From: Fulvia fulva
Lineage: Eukaryota > Ascomycota > Dothideomycetes > Mycosphaerellales > Mycosphaerellaceae
DNA length: 64,000 nucleotides
Reading direction: 5' to 3'
Assembly: GCF_020509005.1 (NCBI RefSeq)
Contig: NC_063012.1
Location: 1,178,001 to 1,242,000, forward strand
Each line of letters begins with the position of its first letter. Position 1 is the first letter of the stretch. Positions 35,627-45,400 of the stretch are shown here, piece after piece. A program made the position numbers and the translations under genes. The notes below the pieces were generated by a model, which did not search any database, had not been told where the DNA came from, and saw nothing but the letters and a program-made list of their open reading frames with translations.

Positions 35627-36005
35627 ATATATATACTATAATATAGACTCGTAGTAAGTAAAAACTAGTAGTGTACTTTTAACCGTACTAGATACTAAAG
35701 ATCTATTTACGCCGACTATCGAGATCGACGCCGTAAGTAATAAAGCCGATATATCTAAGGTACTAGGGAAGAGAAAGTACGACTTACCTAACTAGTTAGA
35801 TTAGACGCGACTAAAGGCCTATTACCGTACCTTATAAGACTGTAACTACTTATTATTTATTTAGAACTACGGCTAGCCTATTAAGGATAATAATAGGCTC
35901 GAATACTAGCTCTATAAGCTATACTATAGCGCTAGTAGAAAAGAGAAGGGCATCTATAATACTAACGTCTCTACGACTAGTGCTTTAAACTATATAAAGA
36001 CGAAG
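35627..36005 (+). pseudogene. hAT transposase, N-terminal part, RIP-degraded
   Basis: The frame can be followed from about 35658 to 36005 with RIP-type TAG and TAA stops. It includes an aromatic-rich segment that may be a decayed BED-type DNA-binding zinc finger. The frame continues at 41022 once the intact LINE-A and one copy of its duplication are removed. The left end of the element, its terminal inverted repeat and its start codon were not found. The Copia LTR ends only about 30 bases upstream and may cut the element. Confidence 0.75.
35991..36005. repeat. Target site duplication of intact LINE-A, left copy
   Basis: TATATAAAGACGAAG, repeated exactly at 41007-41021. Confidence 0.93.
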
Positions 36006-36242
36006 AAGCCCGGTAGGTAATACGCCTCGAGATTGACGGAATCATCGATCTCTGCGCCAAAACACGACACATTCGAAAGCTCTTATCAAGGCCATTCCAA
36101 CGATATAAAAAGCAGGCCACTGCCCCTAGGACTGAGGGAGTTCTACCCCATTCAATCTGGACAGCTTGAAGCTCTCTTCACCCTGTTTCTTCAGCTCCAA
36201 ACGCCGCGGAGGTGCCTAGCTACATTAGGCAACTCCTAGGCA

Positions 36243-37520
36243 ATGGCAGCCCAGGCTACGGTACTAACGGCGCCTACGGCCCTACAGGCGAAGCCCCCCC
36301 AAGACAACTGGCAGCAACTTATAGAGGACGCAAAAAGCATGGAAACTAACGATCAGCTCCCTTACCGGTCTCTACAGGTAATGATCACTCAGCTACGCAC
36401 GGCGCTTGTACTGTCGTATCACCGAGGGCAACAAGAAATGAGGACGACGTCCCAGGCGATTAGCAAGGCCACCCGGAATCAACACCCCTATAGCTGGGCA
36501 TCGGTCGCGGCATCGATACCAGGCCCCCGCCCAACGCACGATGCAGTTACGATCCGCATTGCAGCAAAGGAAGACCAGGCCGAAGTTGCGAAGCTATCGA
36601 ACAAGGAGCTCGCCTAACGAATTAACCAACCAGGGGTGGTCGTAGTGAACCAACAGTCTAACGGCACCCTACAGATCTATACTAGCTCTGCTACTGCTAG
36701 GAGGCACCTAGAGGCACAGCCACAGTGGGCATCTAAGGTTGCGGCATCAGCGAAGGTCTCAACGAAACAATTCACGATCCTAGTCCACGACATGCCTAAG
36801 GAGTTTGACCCAACCAACCAGGGTCACCTACGCGCTCTCCAAGAGGACAACCCGGTCACTCTTAACTCTCCAATCCAGAAGGCGACTTGGCTCCATAGGA
36901 AATGGCCAGAAGGCAAGAAGGCCTCGGCGCTAATAGTATGGCTACAAGACGCGAAAGCGGCGGATCTAGCGATAGAACAAGGCCTGGTCTGGCAATACAG
37001 CCTCAAGACAGTAGAAAAGCACTCCTCATCCTTTCGTGTCCTCCAATGCTTCAAATGCCAACAGTATGGACACCAAACCTACACGTGCACAAACAAGCAG
37101 GCCTGCTCGAACTGTGCAGGAGACCATATGTCTAGGGACTGTACATCGACTACGAGACGGTGCGCGAACTGTCCGGGGCACCACCCATCGTATAGTGCGG
37201 AATGCCCACAGCGGAAACTAGCGAAAAACAAGGCAATCACAAACAGAACCGTCGCCCCAAGATTCTACGGCGACCGTGAGGCTAGCCCACACCGGAACCA
37301 ACTAGCGGCGGTCGGGCACAAGCGCCCTAGGGCCGAGAACGATGTAAAGGATGCGCAGCCTAGGGCGTACGGGAGGCCACATGCTCTGCTAGCTGCGGCG
37401 AGGGAATCTAACCAGGCCCGGCTCCCCTTTAGTACACAGCCGATAGGCGTAGACCAGGACGCACAGGGCAGTAGGACACAGGACGATACAGAGGAAATGA
37501 TTGTCGATGCCGATGACTAG
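36243..37520 (+). pseudogene. LINE-A ORF1, RNA-binding Gag-like protein with one in-frame stop
   Basis: One continuous frame from ATG 36243 to TAG 37518-37520 (425 residues), broken by TAA at 36615-36617. The stop fits a CAA-to-TAA change, the RIP type. The product binds the element RNA. Three CCHC-type zinc knuckles lie near the C-terminus, coded around 37046-37220: CFKCQQYGHQTYTC, then CSNCAGDHMSRDC, then a variant CANCPGHHPSYSAEC. The frame is also open upstream (36033-36236), but that part has no ATG and ends in a TAG just before the chosen start, so I treat it as leader. The end overlaps the ORF2 start. Either this copy is dead for ORF1, or the stop is read through. Confidence 0.85.
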
Positions 37521-40500
37521 CCTCGACACGCTTAGCATCATCCAGTATAACGTCAACCATAGCAAGGATATAGTCCAGAACCATTTCCTACACGAGGCGG
37601 ACCCGCGCGTCCACCACGTCCTTGCAATCCAGGAGCCATGGATTAACCCGCACTATAAGAGACCAACGACCTGCAAGTCACCAGGCTACACGACATGCCT
37701 ACGAGGCGACGGCAGACCCCGCACGTGCTTCTATGTCAGCAAGGACATACTAGAATCCGACTGGGAGGTAGTGTACTACGCAGACGAAGAAGGCGGGGGC
37801 GATATTACCTCCCTCCACGTGGGTAGCACCTGGATACACAACCTATACATGCAACCGCCAGCCTCGAGGTCTAGCCGCGACCTAGGGGTCTGCAGACACC
37901 TAGACAGTGCGCTCAAGAGACAAGGGTGCCACATCGTAGTAGGAGACTTCAACATACACCACCCTTCCTGGGAAAGCCTTATGCAGCCGCACCCTATAGC
38001 CGACGAAGTACTCGACTTGATGGCGAGCAACGCAATTGCCCTCAATACCCCGAAGGACCTGGGCACCTGGAAGAGAGGGGGACTCCAAGGCACGATCGAC
38101 CTCTCCTGGATCTCAGATAGCCACTACCACACGGTAACCTACTGTGGGATCGAACATGAACTCGAGGCGTCGTCAGACCACATGCCAGTCAGGACCTCTA
38201 TTGCGACACAGATACAACGCACACCAGCGAGAACCCCTAAGCCAAACTGGGGAAAGGCCCACTGGGCCAACATCCAGGCGTACCTCGATGACTCCAAGAG
38301 GCTAGTCCAGATCGCGCAGCAGCAATACAACAGTAAAGACGAGATAGACGAAGCAGTCCAGGGGTTGACAGACGAAATAAGAAAAGCGACCTCACTCCAC
38401 GTTCCGCTTGCCCAACCAACGACATGGTCCAAACCATACTGGACGCCGGAGTGCACTGCGGTAGTAAGAGAAGCAAGGAGAGCCCGCCGGGTGTGGACGA
38501 GCAGCCATAGCGAGGAGGCCTGGAACGTATACAGGGAGGCATGCCAACAGAAGAAAGCCATAATACGGAGGGAGAAAGCAGTCGGCTGGAGGGCCACAGT
38601 GGAAGAAATCGCCGGCAAGCCAGAGAGGATGTGGAAGCTAGCGAAATGGGCCCGACAGGACCCTACACAGGGCCCCTCCTTCTCTATCCCAGCGCTACAA
38701 TCGCCTAGTGGCCCGGTTAGCGACCCCGAGGCCAAGGCGCGTCTACTGGCTAGCAAGTTCTTCCCACCCCCAGTCGAGGCTGATCTAAGCGACATAAACA
38801 GCTCTACTCCCCTAGCCCCTAGCATCGCGGTCCAACAGGAGGTGTCCGAGGGAGAAGTTACCGCTGTGCTGAGGAAGTTGCCGGCGAAGAAAGCCCCGGG
38901 GCCGGATGGGATCCCAAACGAGCTACTAAAGAAGTGTAGAGATCAACTAGCCCCAGCAGTTGCAGCGATCTTCAACGCCTGCCTACAGACCGGATACCAC
39001 CCGATAGCTTTTAAACAATCGACGACAGTGGTCCTACGCAAGCCGCAGAAGGAAGACTATACGCAGGTGAAGTCGTACCGCCCAATTGCGCTCCTTAACA
39101 CTCTTGGGAAGGCGCTTGAGAAGCTGGTTGCAACGAGACTCTCCGAGGCGGCAGAGGAACACTCCCTACTCCCGGACACCCAGATGGGTGCGCGCCCACA
39201 GCGATCGACGCTATCCGCGATGGAACTTATCACCTCTCAGGTAAAGGCCATCTGGTATAAGAATAGGGACAAGGTGGCTTCCTTACTTAGCCTAGACATA
39301 TCGGGAGCCTTCGACTACGTGTCACACCCGCGGCTTCTCTACATCCTAAGGTCGAAAGGACTCCCTGAGTGGCTTGTCAACTTCGTACGGTCCTACCTCC
39401 AAAACCGCAGTACGTCGATCCTGGTCGGCCAGTACAGAAGCCCATTTCAAGCAGTCCACACTGGAATCCCGCAAGGCTCAACGCTAGCACCTATTCTGTT
39501 CCTCTTCTTTATGGCGACGCTGCTCCCAGCCCTAGAATCCCAGAACACCGCTGCGAGCGGCTTCGTAGACGACACAAACATCCTAGCGTGGTCTTCCTCG
39601 ACTGAGGAGAACTGTAGGCTACTAGAAGAGAAGCACAAGATCTGCGAGGACTGGGCTAGGAGGCACGGGGCTCGGTTTGCCCCAGAAAAGTACAATCTGA
39701 TACACTTTACGCGCCGGCCACGGTTCCACAATATGCAAGCTTCTATCCAGATACAGGGGCACACGACTAACCCGGCAAATCAGCTCAGGATCCTCGGACT
39801 ATGGGTGGACCCGGCGCTACGGTGGAGGAAGCACGTACAGGCAATATTACGGAAAGCTGAACAGAATATAGCATCATGCCAGAGGCTCACTGCGTCCACA
39901 TGGGGGGCGGACTTCCGGCAGTCACGACTTCTATATACGGCTATTGTACGGCCAGTCCTTACCTATGGCAGCCAAGTGTGGTCCTTAGGCGAGAGGGCCT
40001 GCCCATCGAAGGGACTCGTCGCGCCGCTAGCGAAGATCCAAAACCAATGCCTAAGGAAGGTCACCGGGGCATATAAGTCGACACCAACGAGGATGCTTGA
40101 GCACGAGACCGCTATACCGCCGATCGACCTATACATCCAGGGACTACGGACCTCCTACTTAGGCAAGTCGGCACAGTACCCAGTACAGAAGGTCATCGCC
40201 AGTGCAGTCGCAAGGGCCCGCGAATCAGTACCAGCGCATAAGGGCATTCGACCCGGAAACGAGCCGAACTACCGGGCAAGGGACGAACAGCTAGCAACAC
40301 AATGGGAAGGTGAGAAATCGTTTGTAGAGCAACTATGGAAAGAGAGGTGGAACAACCAGGTTGTAGGGCATAGTGGACGCCCTCAGCCAGCGGGACAACC
40401 TAAGGAATGGTCAGCTACAAAATCCGCGGTCAAGCACCCCCCGAAGCTCATCCACTACCGCCTTACGAGGGCACAGAGTAGCATAGCAACCCAACTGCGA

Positions 40501-40824
40501 AGCGAACACATCGGCCTCCAGGGGTACCTATCATGGAGGAAGGTCCCAGGATACACGAATACTAGCTGCCCCTGCGGCTATCGCTCCCAGAACGTACGGC
40601 ACGCACTCCTCGTCTGTCCGAGGTGGTCGCTAGGAAGGGGGGAGTGGATGGTAAAGGCGAGGAACCGGACGATTGGGGCACTTCTTAACAACGCTGAAGA
40701 CCTACGGCGCATTACGAACTGGATACTAGAGAAGGGCTGGCTAGAACAGTACCGCCTAGTAGGAGCAGTGCAGGAAGAGAGGACACGACGCAGCGCGACG
40801 AGACCGGCTAGGAGCGGGGGCTAA
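37507..40824 (+). CDS. LINE-A ORF2: endonuclease and reverse transcriptase
   Basis: Open frame to TAA 40822-40824. ATG at 37507 or 37513 is the likely start, giving about 1105 residues. The N-terminal 230 residues are an AP-endonuclease-like domain (QYNVNHSK, AIQEPW, GDFNIHHPSW, SDHMPV) that nicks the target. The reverse transcriptase follows: APGPDGIPNELL near residue 465, SYRPIALLNTLGKALEK near 525, LDISGAFDYVSHPRLL near 600, GIPQGSTLAPILFLFF near 655 and the catalytic FVDD near 686. A C-terminal zinc finger, CPCGYRSQNVRHALLVC, lies near 1020. I see no RNase H domain. No stop or frameshift is visible, so the enzyme could be active. Confidence 0.94.
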   Translation: MPMTSLDTLSIIQYNVNHSKDIVQNHFLHEADPRVHHVLAIQEPWINPHYKRPTTCKSPGYTTCLRGDGRPRTCFYVSKDILESDWEVVYYADEEGGGDITSLHVGSTWIHNLYMQPPASRSSRDLGVCRHLDSALKRQGCHIVVGDFNIHHPSWESLMQPHPIADEVLDLMASNAIALNTPKDLGTWKRGGLQGTIDLSWISDSHYHTVTYCGIEHELEASSDHMPVRTSIATQIQRTPARTPKPNWGKAHWANIQAYLDDSKRLVQIAQQQYNSKDEIDEAVQGLTDEIRKATSLHVPLAQPTTWSKPYWTPECTAVVREARRARRVWTSSHSEEAWNVYREACQQKKAIIRREKAVGWRATVEEIAGKPERMWKLAKWARQDPTQGPSFSIPALQSPSGPVSDPEAKARLLASKFFPPPVEADLSDINSSTPLAPSIAVQQEVSEGEVTAVLRKLPAKKAPGPDGIPNELLKKCRDQLAPAVAAIFNACLQTGYHPIAFKQSTTVVLRKPQKEDYTQVKSYRPIALLNTLGKALEKLVATRLSEAAEEHSLLPDTQMGARPQRSTLSAMELITSQVKAIWYKNRDKVASLLSLDISGAFDYVSHPRLLYILRSKGLPEWLVNFVRSYLQNRSTSILVGQYRSPFQAVHTGIPQGSTLAPILFLFFMATLLPALESQNTAASGFVDDTNILAWSSSTEENCRLLEEKHKICEDWARRHGARFAPEKYNLIHFTRRPRFHNMQASIQIQGHTTNPANQLRILGLWVDPALRWRKHVQAILRKAEQNIASCQRLTASTWGADFRQSRLLYTAIVRPVLTYGSQVWSLGERACPSKGLVAPLAKIQNQCLRKVTGAYKSTPTRMLEHETAIPPIDLYIQGLRTSYLGKSAQYPVQKVIASAVARARESVPAHKGIRPGNEPNYRARDEQLATQWEGEKSFVEQLWKERWNNQVVGHSGRPQPAGQPKEWSATKSAVKHPPKLIHYRLTRAQSSIATQLRSEHIGLQGYLSWRKVPGYTNTSCPCGYRSQNVRHALLVCPRWSLGRGEWMVKARNRTIGALLNNAEDLRRITNWILEKGWLEQYRLVGAVQEERTRRSATRPARSGG
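37513..37520 (+). promoter_or_regulatory. ORF1 stop / ORF2 start overlap
   Basis: ATGACTAG places an ORF2 ATG (37513-37515) five bases before the ORF1 stop TAG (37518-37520), in another frame. Such overlaps can allow reinitiation after termination. ATG 37507 would also serve, so the link is suggestive only. Confidence 0.4.
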
Positions 40825-41006
40825 CGGGGTAGTGACATGGACTACGTACGTTCAGAGGGAAAGCTAATCTAGACAAGGAGTAGTCGGGGGCGGGAAGGGT
40901 TTTCACCTATTCGGGTTTCCCTTTGTACATAACAATAGATATATACCTGCATAGGCCGGATAGGGTCCTAGAACAGGGGAATGACAAATCTATCTATCTA
41001 TCTATC

Positions 41007-41021
41007 TATATAAAGACGAAG
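41007..41021. repeat. Target site duplication of intact LINE-A, right copy
   Basis: TATATAAAGACGAAG, directly after the TCTA tail. Confidence 0.93.
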
Positions 41022-41043
41022 TACTATATCGATAGTAACGGTA
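41022..41043 (+). pseudogene. hAT transposase, short segment between two insertions
   Basis: 22 bases of hAT coding sequence left between LINE-A and the solo LTR. They join in frame with 36005 on the left and 41569 on the right when the duplications are counted once. Confidence 0.75.
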
Positions 41044-41563
41044 TGTCAGGGCGAGAGCCTGGCCTGTGAGATGCAAGGGTGAAAGCGAGAATGCAGGTGC
41101 GAAGTGCAGATGCAAAAGGGTATGGTATGATTGCTACACAAAACAAAAGACGAAGAAAGCAAGAGAGGCCTGGGGAAGGCCAGATATTTATACGCGACCC
41201 TCGCGAGTGCGTGTCCCCGCATCAACAGGGCTAACCCGTGCGAAGCCGCGCTCAGCAGCTTTGCTCAAAACCTTATTCCAACCTGCCCTACGTTCCGAGT
41301 CTTCCACGTGCTTCTTCCAGGGTCCAGCGCAGTCGCGGGTGCTCGCGGGAGTGCCGTGAGTCACACAGTCACGAGCCGAAGTGAATCTGTCAAGGTTTGG
41401 TAGAGGGGTGAATTTGGAGGGCTGGGTCCCGTAGTGAATGTTGCGGGGCATGTGATTCTTGGCGCTCACACACCAAGCTGGACTGTCACTTCTTGACGAC
41501 TTCTGAGCACTCTGAGGCTCTTCTGTCCCCACCTTCTGTACACTCTGTGGGGAGACCATGACA
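41044..41563 (-). repeat. Solo LTR of the Gypsy-4 family, long variant
   Basis: Reads as the Gypsy-4 LTR on the minus strand, flanked by CGGTA at 41039-41043 and 41564-41568. It is 520 bp rather than 443 bp because of a 77 bp segment at 41315-41391 that the other three copies lack. The sequence is free of RIP although the hAT DNA around it is heavily mutated, so it arrived after, or escaped, the RIP episode. Confidence 0.93.
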
Positions 41564-41568
41564 CGGTA

Positions 41569-42238
41569 TTATTTAACCGAAAGAGAAGAAGAGGAAGGGC
41601 TTAGATCAATATTATAGTAGGTAGTAGATTAATAACGAGCGTACTATCGAATTCGATAAGGACGAGTTTCTTATACTACTTTATAGCTAGATTATTAAAG
41701 ACAATATTCCCTATCGTAAGGTCTAGACAGTACGCTTTAGACGACTACTTGTCTACCTTTAAGAGCGCTATAAGTCCTATCTACCGTATTAAGTTACTAC
41801 CGGCTTAATAATCGAGAGAATCTACGATAAGATACTAGGCTATATTACGGAAGAATTAGCCTTATTATTAAGTAAGATTAGCTATAGCTTCGACTTATAG
41901 ACTTCGAAGAATAAGCTCGTACTACTTAGGCTCGTTACTTACTTTATTAATAAGGACGGTAAAGCTACAAAGATACTACACGTATTACTACGATAGCGAG
42001 GTCGTTATTCTAGATATAACATCTCTAAGACTATTAGTAACACGCTTATCTACTACGGCGTAGAGTATAAGATCAGTTACTTTATTACTAATAACGCTAG
42101 TAATAACCTAAAGGTAATAGGCTTTATATCTACCGAGTACGGACTCGATAAGAAGTAGTACTAGCTTCGCTATACTAGTTATACCTTTAACCTTACTATA
42201 TAAGCTACGCTTTTTAGTAAGTATGTAGGTAATATTAC
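41569..42238 (+). pseudogene. hAT transposase, central part, RIP-degraded
   Basis: The frame runs without an indel for 670 bases with RIP-type stops. It shows hAT catalytic-core landmarks: SFDLxTSKN near 41890 (W changed to a stop), YFITNNASNN near 42080 and an LRYTSYTFNL block near 42170 that corresponds to the LRCxxHxxNL block of the family. It is interrupted at 42238 by Gypsy-2 and continues at 49401. Confidence 0.88.
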
Positions 42239-42443
42239 TATTACGGCCGCTCCGTAAGTGAAGGATTTGAATCTAATTACGTGACCCCGGGTTAGGTGAC
42301 CCGTATAACTAAGCTCGGCCCGATACCGACGCCCGACACCTTGGCCTTTAAGTATAGGCCTCGTTCTTAGACTCTCTTCTCTCTTTAGCTATCGACTTTG
42401 TTAATACTATACCCTTATACTCTTATACTATAGTCTCGTAATA
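42239..42443 (+). repeat. Gypsy-2 5' LTR
   Basis: 205 bp. It starts TATTACGG (TGTTACGG in the 3' copy) and ends GTCTCGTAATA. A TATA-like TTTAAGTATA lies at 42347-42356. It is more heavily RIP-mutated than the 3' LTR. Confidence 0.93.
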
Positions 42444-42445
42444 CT

Positions 42446-42454
42446 TCGATAGCT
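42446..42454 (+). promoter_or_regulatory. Predicted self-priming primer binding site of Gypsy-2
   Basis: TCGATAGCT begins two bases after the 5' LTR and is the exact reverse complement of AGCTATCGA at 42387-42395, which lies 40 bases after the start of the TATA-like box. Gypsy-4 has the same gap, match length and TATA distance with unrelated sequence, which supports a shared self-priming mechanism. Confidence 0.55.
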
Positions 42455-45400
42455 TATATTAAGGACGCTACTATATTTAGCGCCGCTTAAGACTCTAGAA
42501 ATCGCGATATTACGACTCCTCGAAATCCCCGACTCGTACTAGCGTAAAAGTAGCGTAGTACTCTCTCTTTCTCCCTAGATTAAGACGCTAAGAAGGCGGA
42601 TTACTATATTATAGCTAGGCTATAGGGCACCGGTAGCCCTAGCGGCGGCGGCGGCGCGAATACTTAACGTATTAAGCGCCGCGCGCGACTAACTTAAAAC
42701 TTAGAACTTTTACGCGATCCGATTAGTATACCTAGTCCGACGATACCGTCCTACTAGATCCCTTTACTAAGTACGCTAATAAGGAACGCGCGGTTCTCGA
42801 TAGGCTCCTAGAAGAGGAGGAAGGAGAGGATACCTAACCCGAAATTATAGACACTTTTAACCTCGTAGTATTACTCTACGAGGGCGATATTATAGACCAC
42901 CTCGATAAGAATAGGTCAACCGACAATACTTATAAGGACTTTACTATTAACTATATAGACGACCGCGGTCGTACCGGGATATACCGTATCCTACTCGACT
43001 AACTACGGTTACTTAACGCGACTTAGTTTTACGACTACGTCTAGAACTAACTAGAGGTAATTACCTACGCCCTTCGTAAACTCGAGGCTAATTACCGCTA
43101 AGCTATCCTAGGTAGGGCGGCGCTATATTAAGCTAACGAGCTAAATAAGAAGAAGTTCGAGGAAGTATATACCGAACTATAATATATAGAAAAGTATAAG
43201 TAGGAATATAAGTAGGACCTAGAACAAGCTAATAAGGACCTTATAAAGGCTAACTAGGACGTCACTAAGTATAGGAAGTAGGCTAATAACTAGTATAGCT
43301 CTACTAAGAGAGCCGAAAAGGAGGTCGATATATTTAAGGTTAAAGTCGCTAAACTAGAAACACTCGTACCGGACGACTCCGCCCCTACGGCTATAGACGT
43401 AGTAGGGCTATAGTAGACTATCGCTACGCTTAAACAGGATCTTAAGGAAGCTAAGCGTAGCCGTACTAACGAGAAACCTAAGGAGCGTAGCGCCCGCTCC
43501 CTCTCCGAGTTACGACGTTGATACGGTAATAGACTAGCTAAAAAGCCCGCGGAATAACCCGCTACGAAGCCTACGCGGAAGTAACGTAAGGAGCGATTTA
43601 CTAATAACTCCTCCGACCCCGATTCCTCCGACTCGTCCTTAGACTCTAATTCCGATTTCGAAGAGCGTCCCCGCCGTAAGAGTAAGGGTAAGGACAAGAG
43701 ATCGAGAAAGAGATAAGAGACCGTTATCGTCGACGACGACGACTTCGAGATTATAGATAGTAGCGTAGATATCGTACGCTATGACCTAACTATAGTAGAA
43801 GACTTTAAGACGAGTTCCCGTATCGAAGTATCTAAGCCTAAATTCTTAGGAGAGAATATAGGTAGTAAAGACTCGCCGATACTTAATAAGTAGACTACTT
43901 AACTCGGTAATAAGCTTGCCGCTTCTATCTTTAAGGACGTGCTATCCGCTCTACGTTTCGCGTAAGAAACTACTATAGGGTTAGTATACTCTATACTCTG
44001 TAACTATATTCCCTAGAAGATCGTCTTCTCTAAGGTTCTCTCCGCGAGCCGGCTATTTAAGAGCGTAAAGAAATGCCTACGTTTCCTGGATAAGAACTTC
44101 GGCGACTGTAATCCTAAGGGCACCGCGCGTAATAATATAGACGCGCTTAAGATAGTAGAGGATAATAAGTTCTCCGAGTTCTATACTAAGTTCTAACGTA
44201 AGCGCGCCAAGCTCCTATAAGGCGCGAGCCGTAAGTACGAGGTTATCGAGCTTAAGAAGAAGCTAAGCTTTAAGTACCGTAATCGACTAGTCGTACTACC
44301 TAATACGAAGTCGGTTAAGGAGCTTACTCGGTAATACTACCGCCTAGAGAGCGAGCTAGCTCAACTTGAATACGACCTACTACGTACTAAGAACGACGAG
44401 AAGAAGGATAAGAAGACGACTATACCTAAGGGTAACGGTACGGTATTAGTACCTCCTATAGTAGAGTAGATTATACTACCGGTACTCCCTTTAGATAACG
44501 GTATACCTCTCGGCCGCTCTTCTTATACTAATTAGCCGCTCCTTCCGTAGAAGGACCGCCCTAATTAGTATAAGAACCTTATATAACTTACTTAAGATCA
44601 GCGTACTTAGATTATTGCTAGCGGTAGCTACCTACGCTACCGGGGTACCGGCTACGTCTTAGGCGCCGCCGGCTACCTACTTAACCTATACGAGCGTCCT
44701 AAGAAGAAGGCTAATAATAACGGCCTTACGGTTACTAAAGTACCGGCGGGAAATGCCTAAGCTATTATTTGAGCGTAATAGATAATAGTCCGCCTTAGAA
44801 AGTCTTATACTAGAACTAATACCCTTACGAACCTTATAAATATACCCGTACCGTATAGGCGTTTTCCTTATAAGCCCGAGCGAGTACGCCCCCTTCTATA
44901 GAAGTAGATAAAGGACCCGAAGTCTTGTATTACTTTGTAGTAGAGGGTAGGGCAAATAGAATATATATATATACCTTCCTTAATAATAGTACTAACTCTA
45001 AACTCGTAAATACTTCCTTTATATAAAAATACAAATTCCCGCTCTACGATATTAAGCCCTTTACGCTAGGCCTAGGTGATAGCTCCTAAGTACTAACAAT
45101 TATTACTAAAGCTACAAATATTAAACTAAACCTTTAAGGCTATATCGAGACGGTTAAATACCTAGTTACCGATATCTACTATAATATAGTCCTTAGCCTT
45201 AGATAGTACGCGAAGTATAGCCCTTATAAAGACTAGAAGCGAAGCGTACTCACCTTTAACGACGTTAACTATTAGAATCACTCTCTCTATAAGAACGTTA
45301 GCCTACTAGTAACGTTACCTATCCTAGAGTTACTACTAACGCCGGTACCCGACTACGATAGCCTTAAGCGACCCGACATCCGCGACATACCGGTCCCTTA

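Larger units (their letters stand above)
36006..41006 (+). mobile_element. LINE-A intact-looking copy, non-LTR retrotransposon (Tad1/I-like)
   Basis: A 5.0 kb element between perfect 15 bp target duplications, with a 5' untranslated region of about 237 bp, ORF1, ORF2, a 3' region of about 180 bp and a TCTA-repeat tail (40987-41006). CpA and TpG are abundant, while the hAT DNA on both sides is saturated with RIP. ORF2 is open over 1105 codons and ORF1 has one stop. It is the clean reference for the two ruined LINE-A copies at 1-3344 and 9665-12729. The exact LINE clade is inferred from domain order (ORF1 with zinc knuckles; ORF2 with endonuclease and RT). Confidence 0.94.

Noticed and set aside
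40987..41006. TCTA repeat as a candidate telomere or satellite
   Set aside because: It is the 3' tail of LINE-A, found at the end of the other copies too and followed at once by the target duplication.
43290..43697. 135-codon minus-strand frame
   Set aside because: Lies opposite the charged gag region of RIP-mutated Gypsy-2. RIP makes stops on the sense strand at TGG/CAG codons, and the antisense frame stays open by chance.
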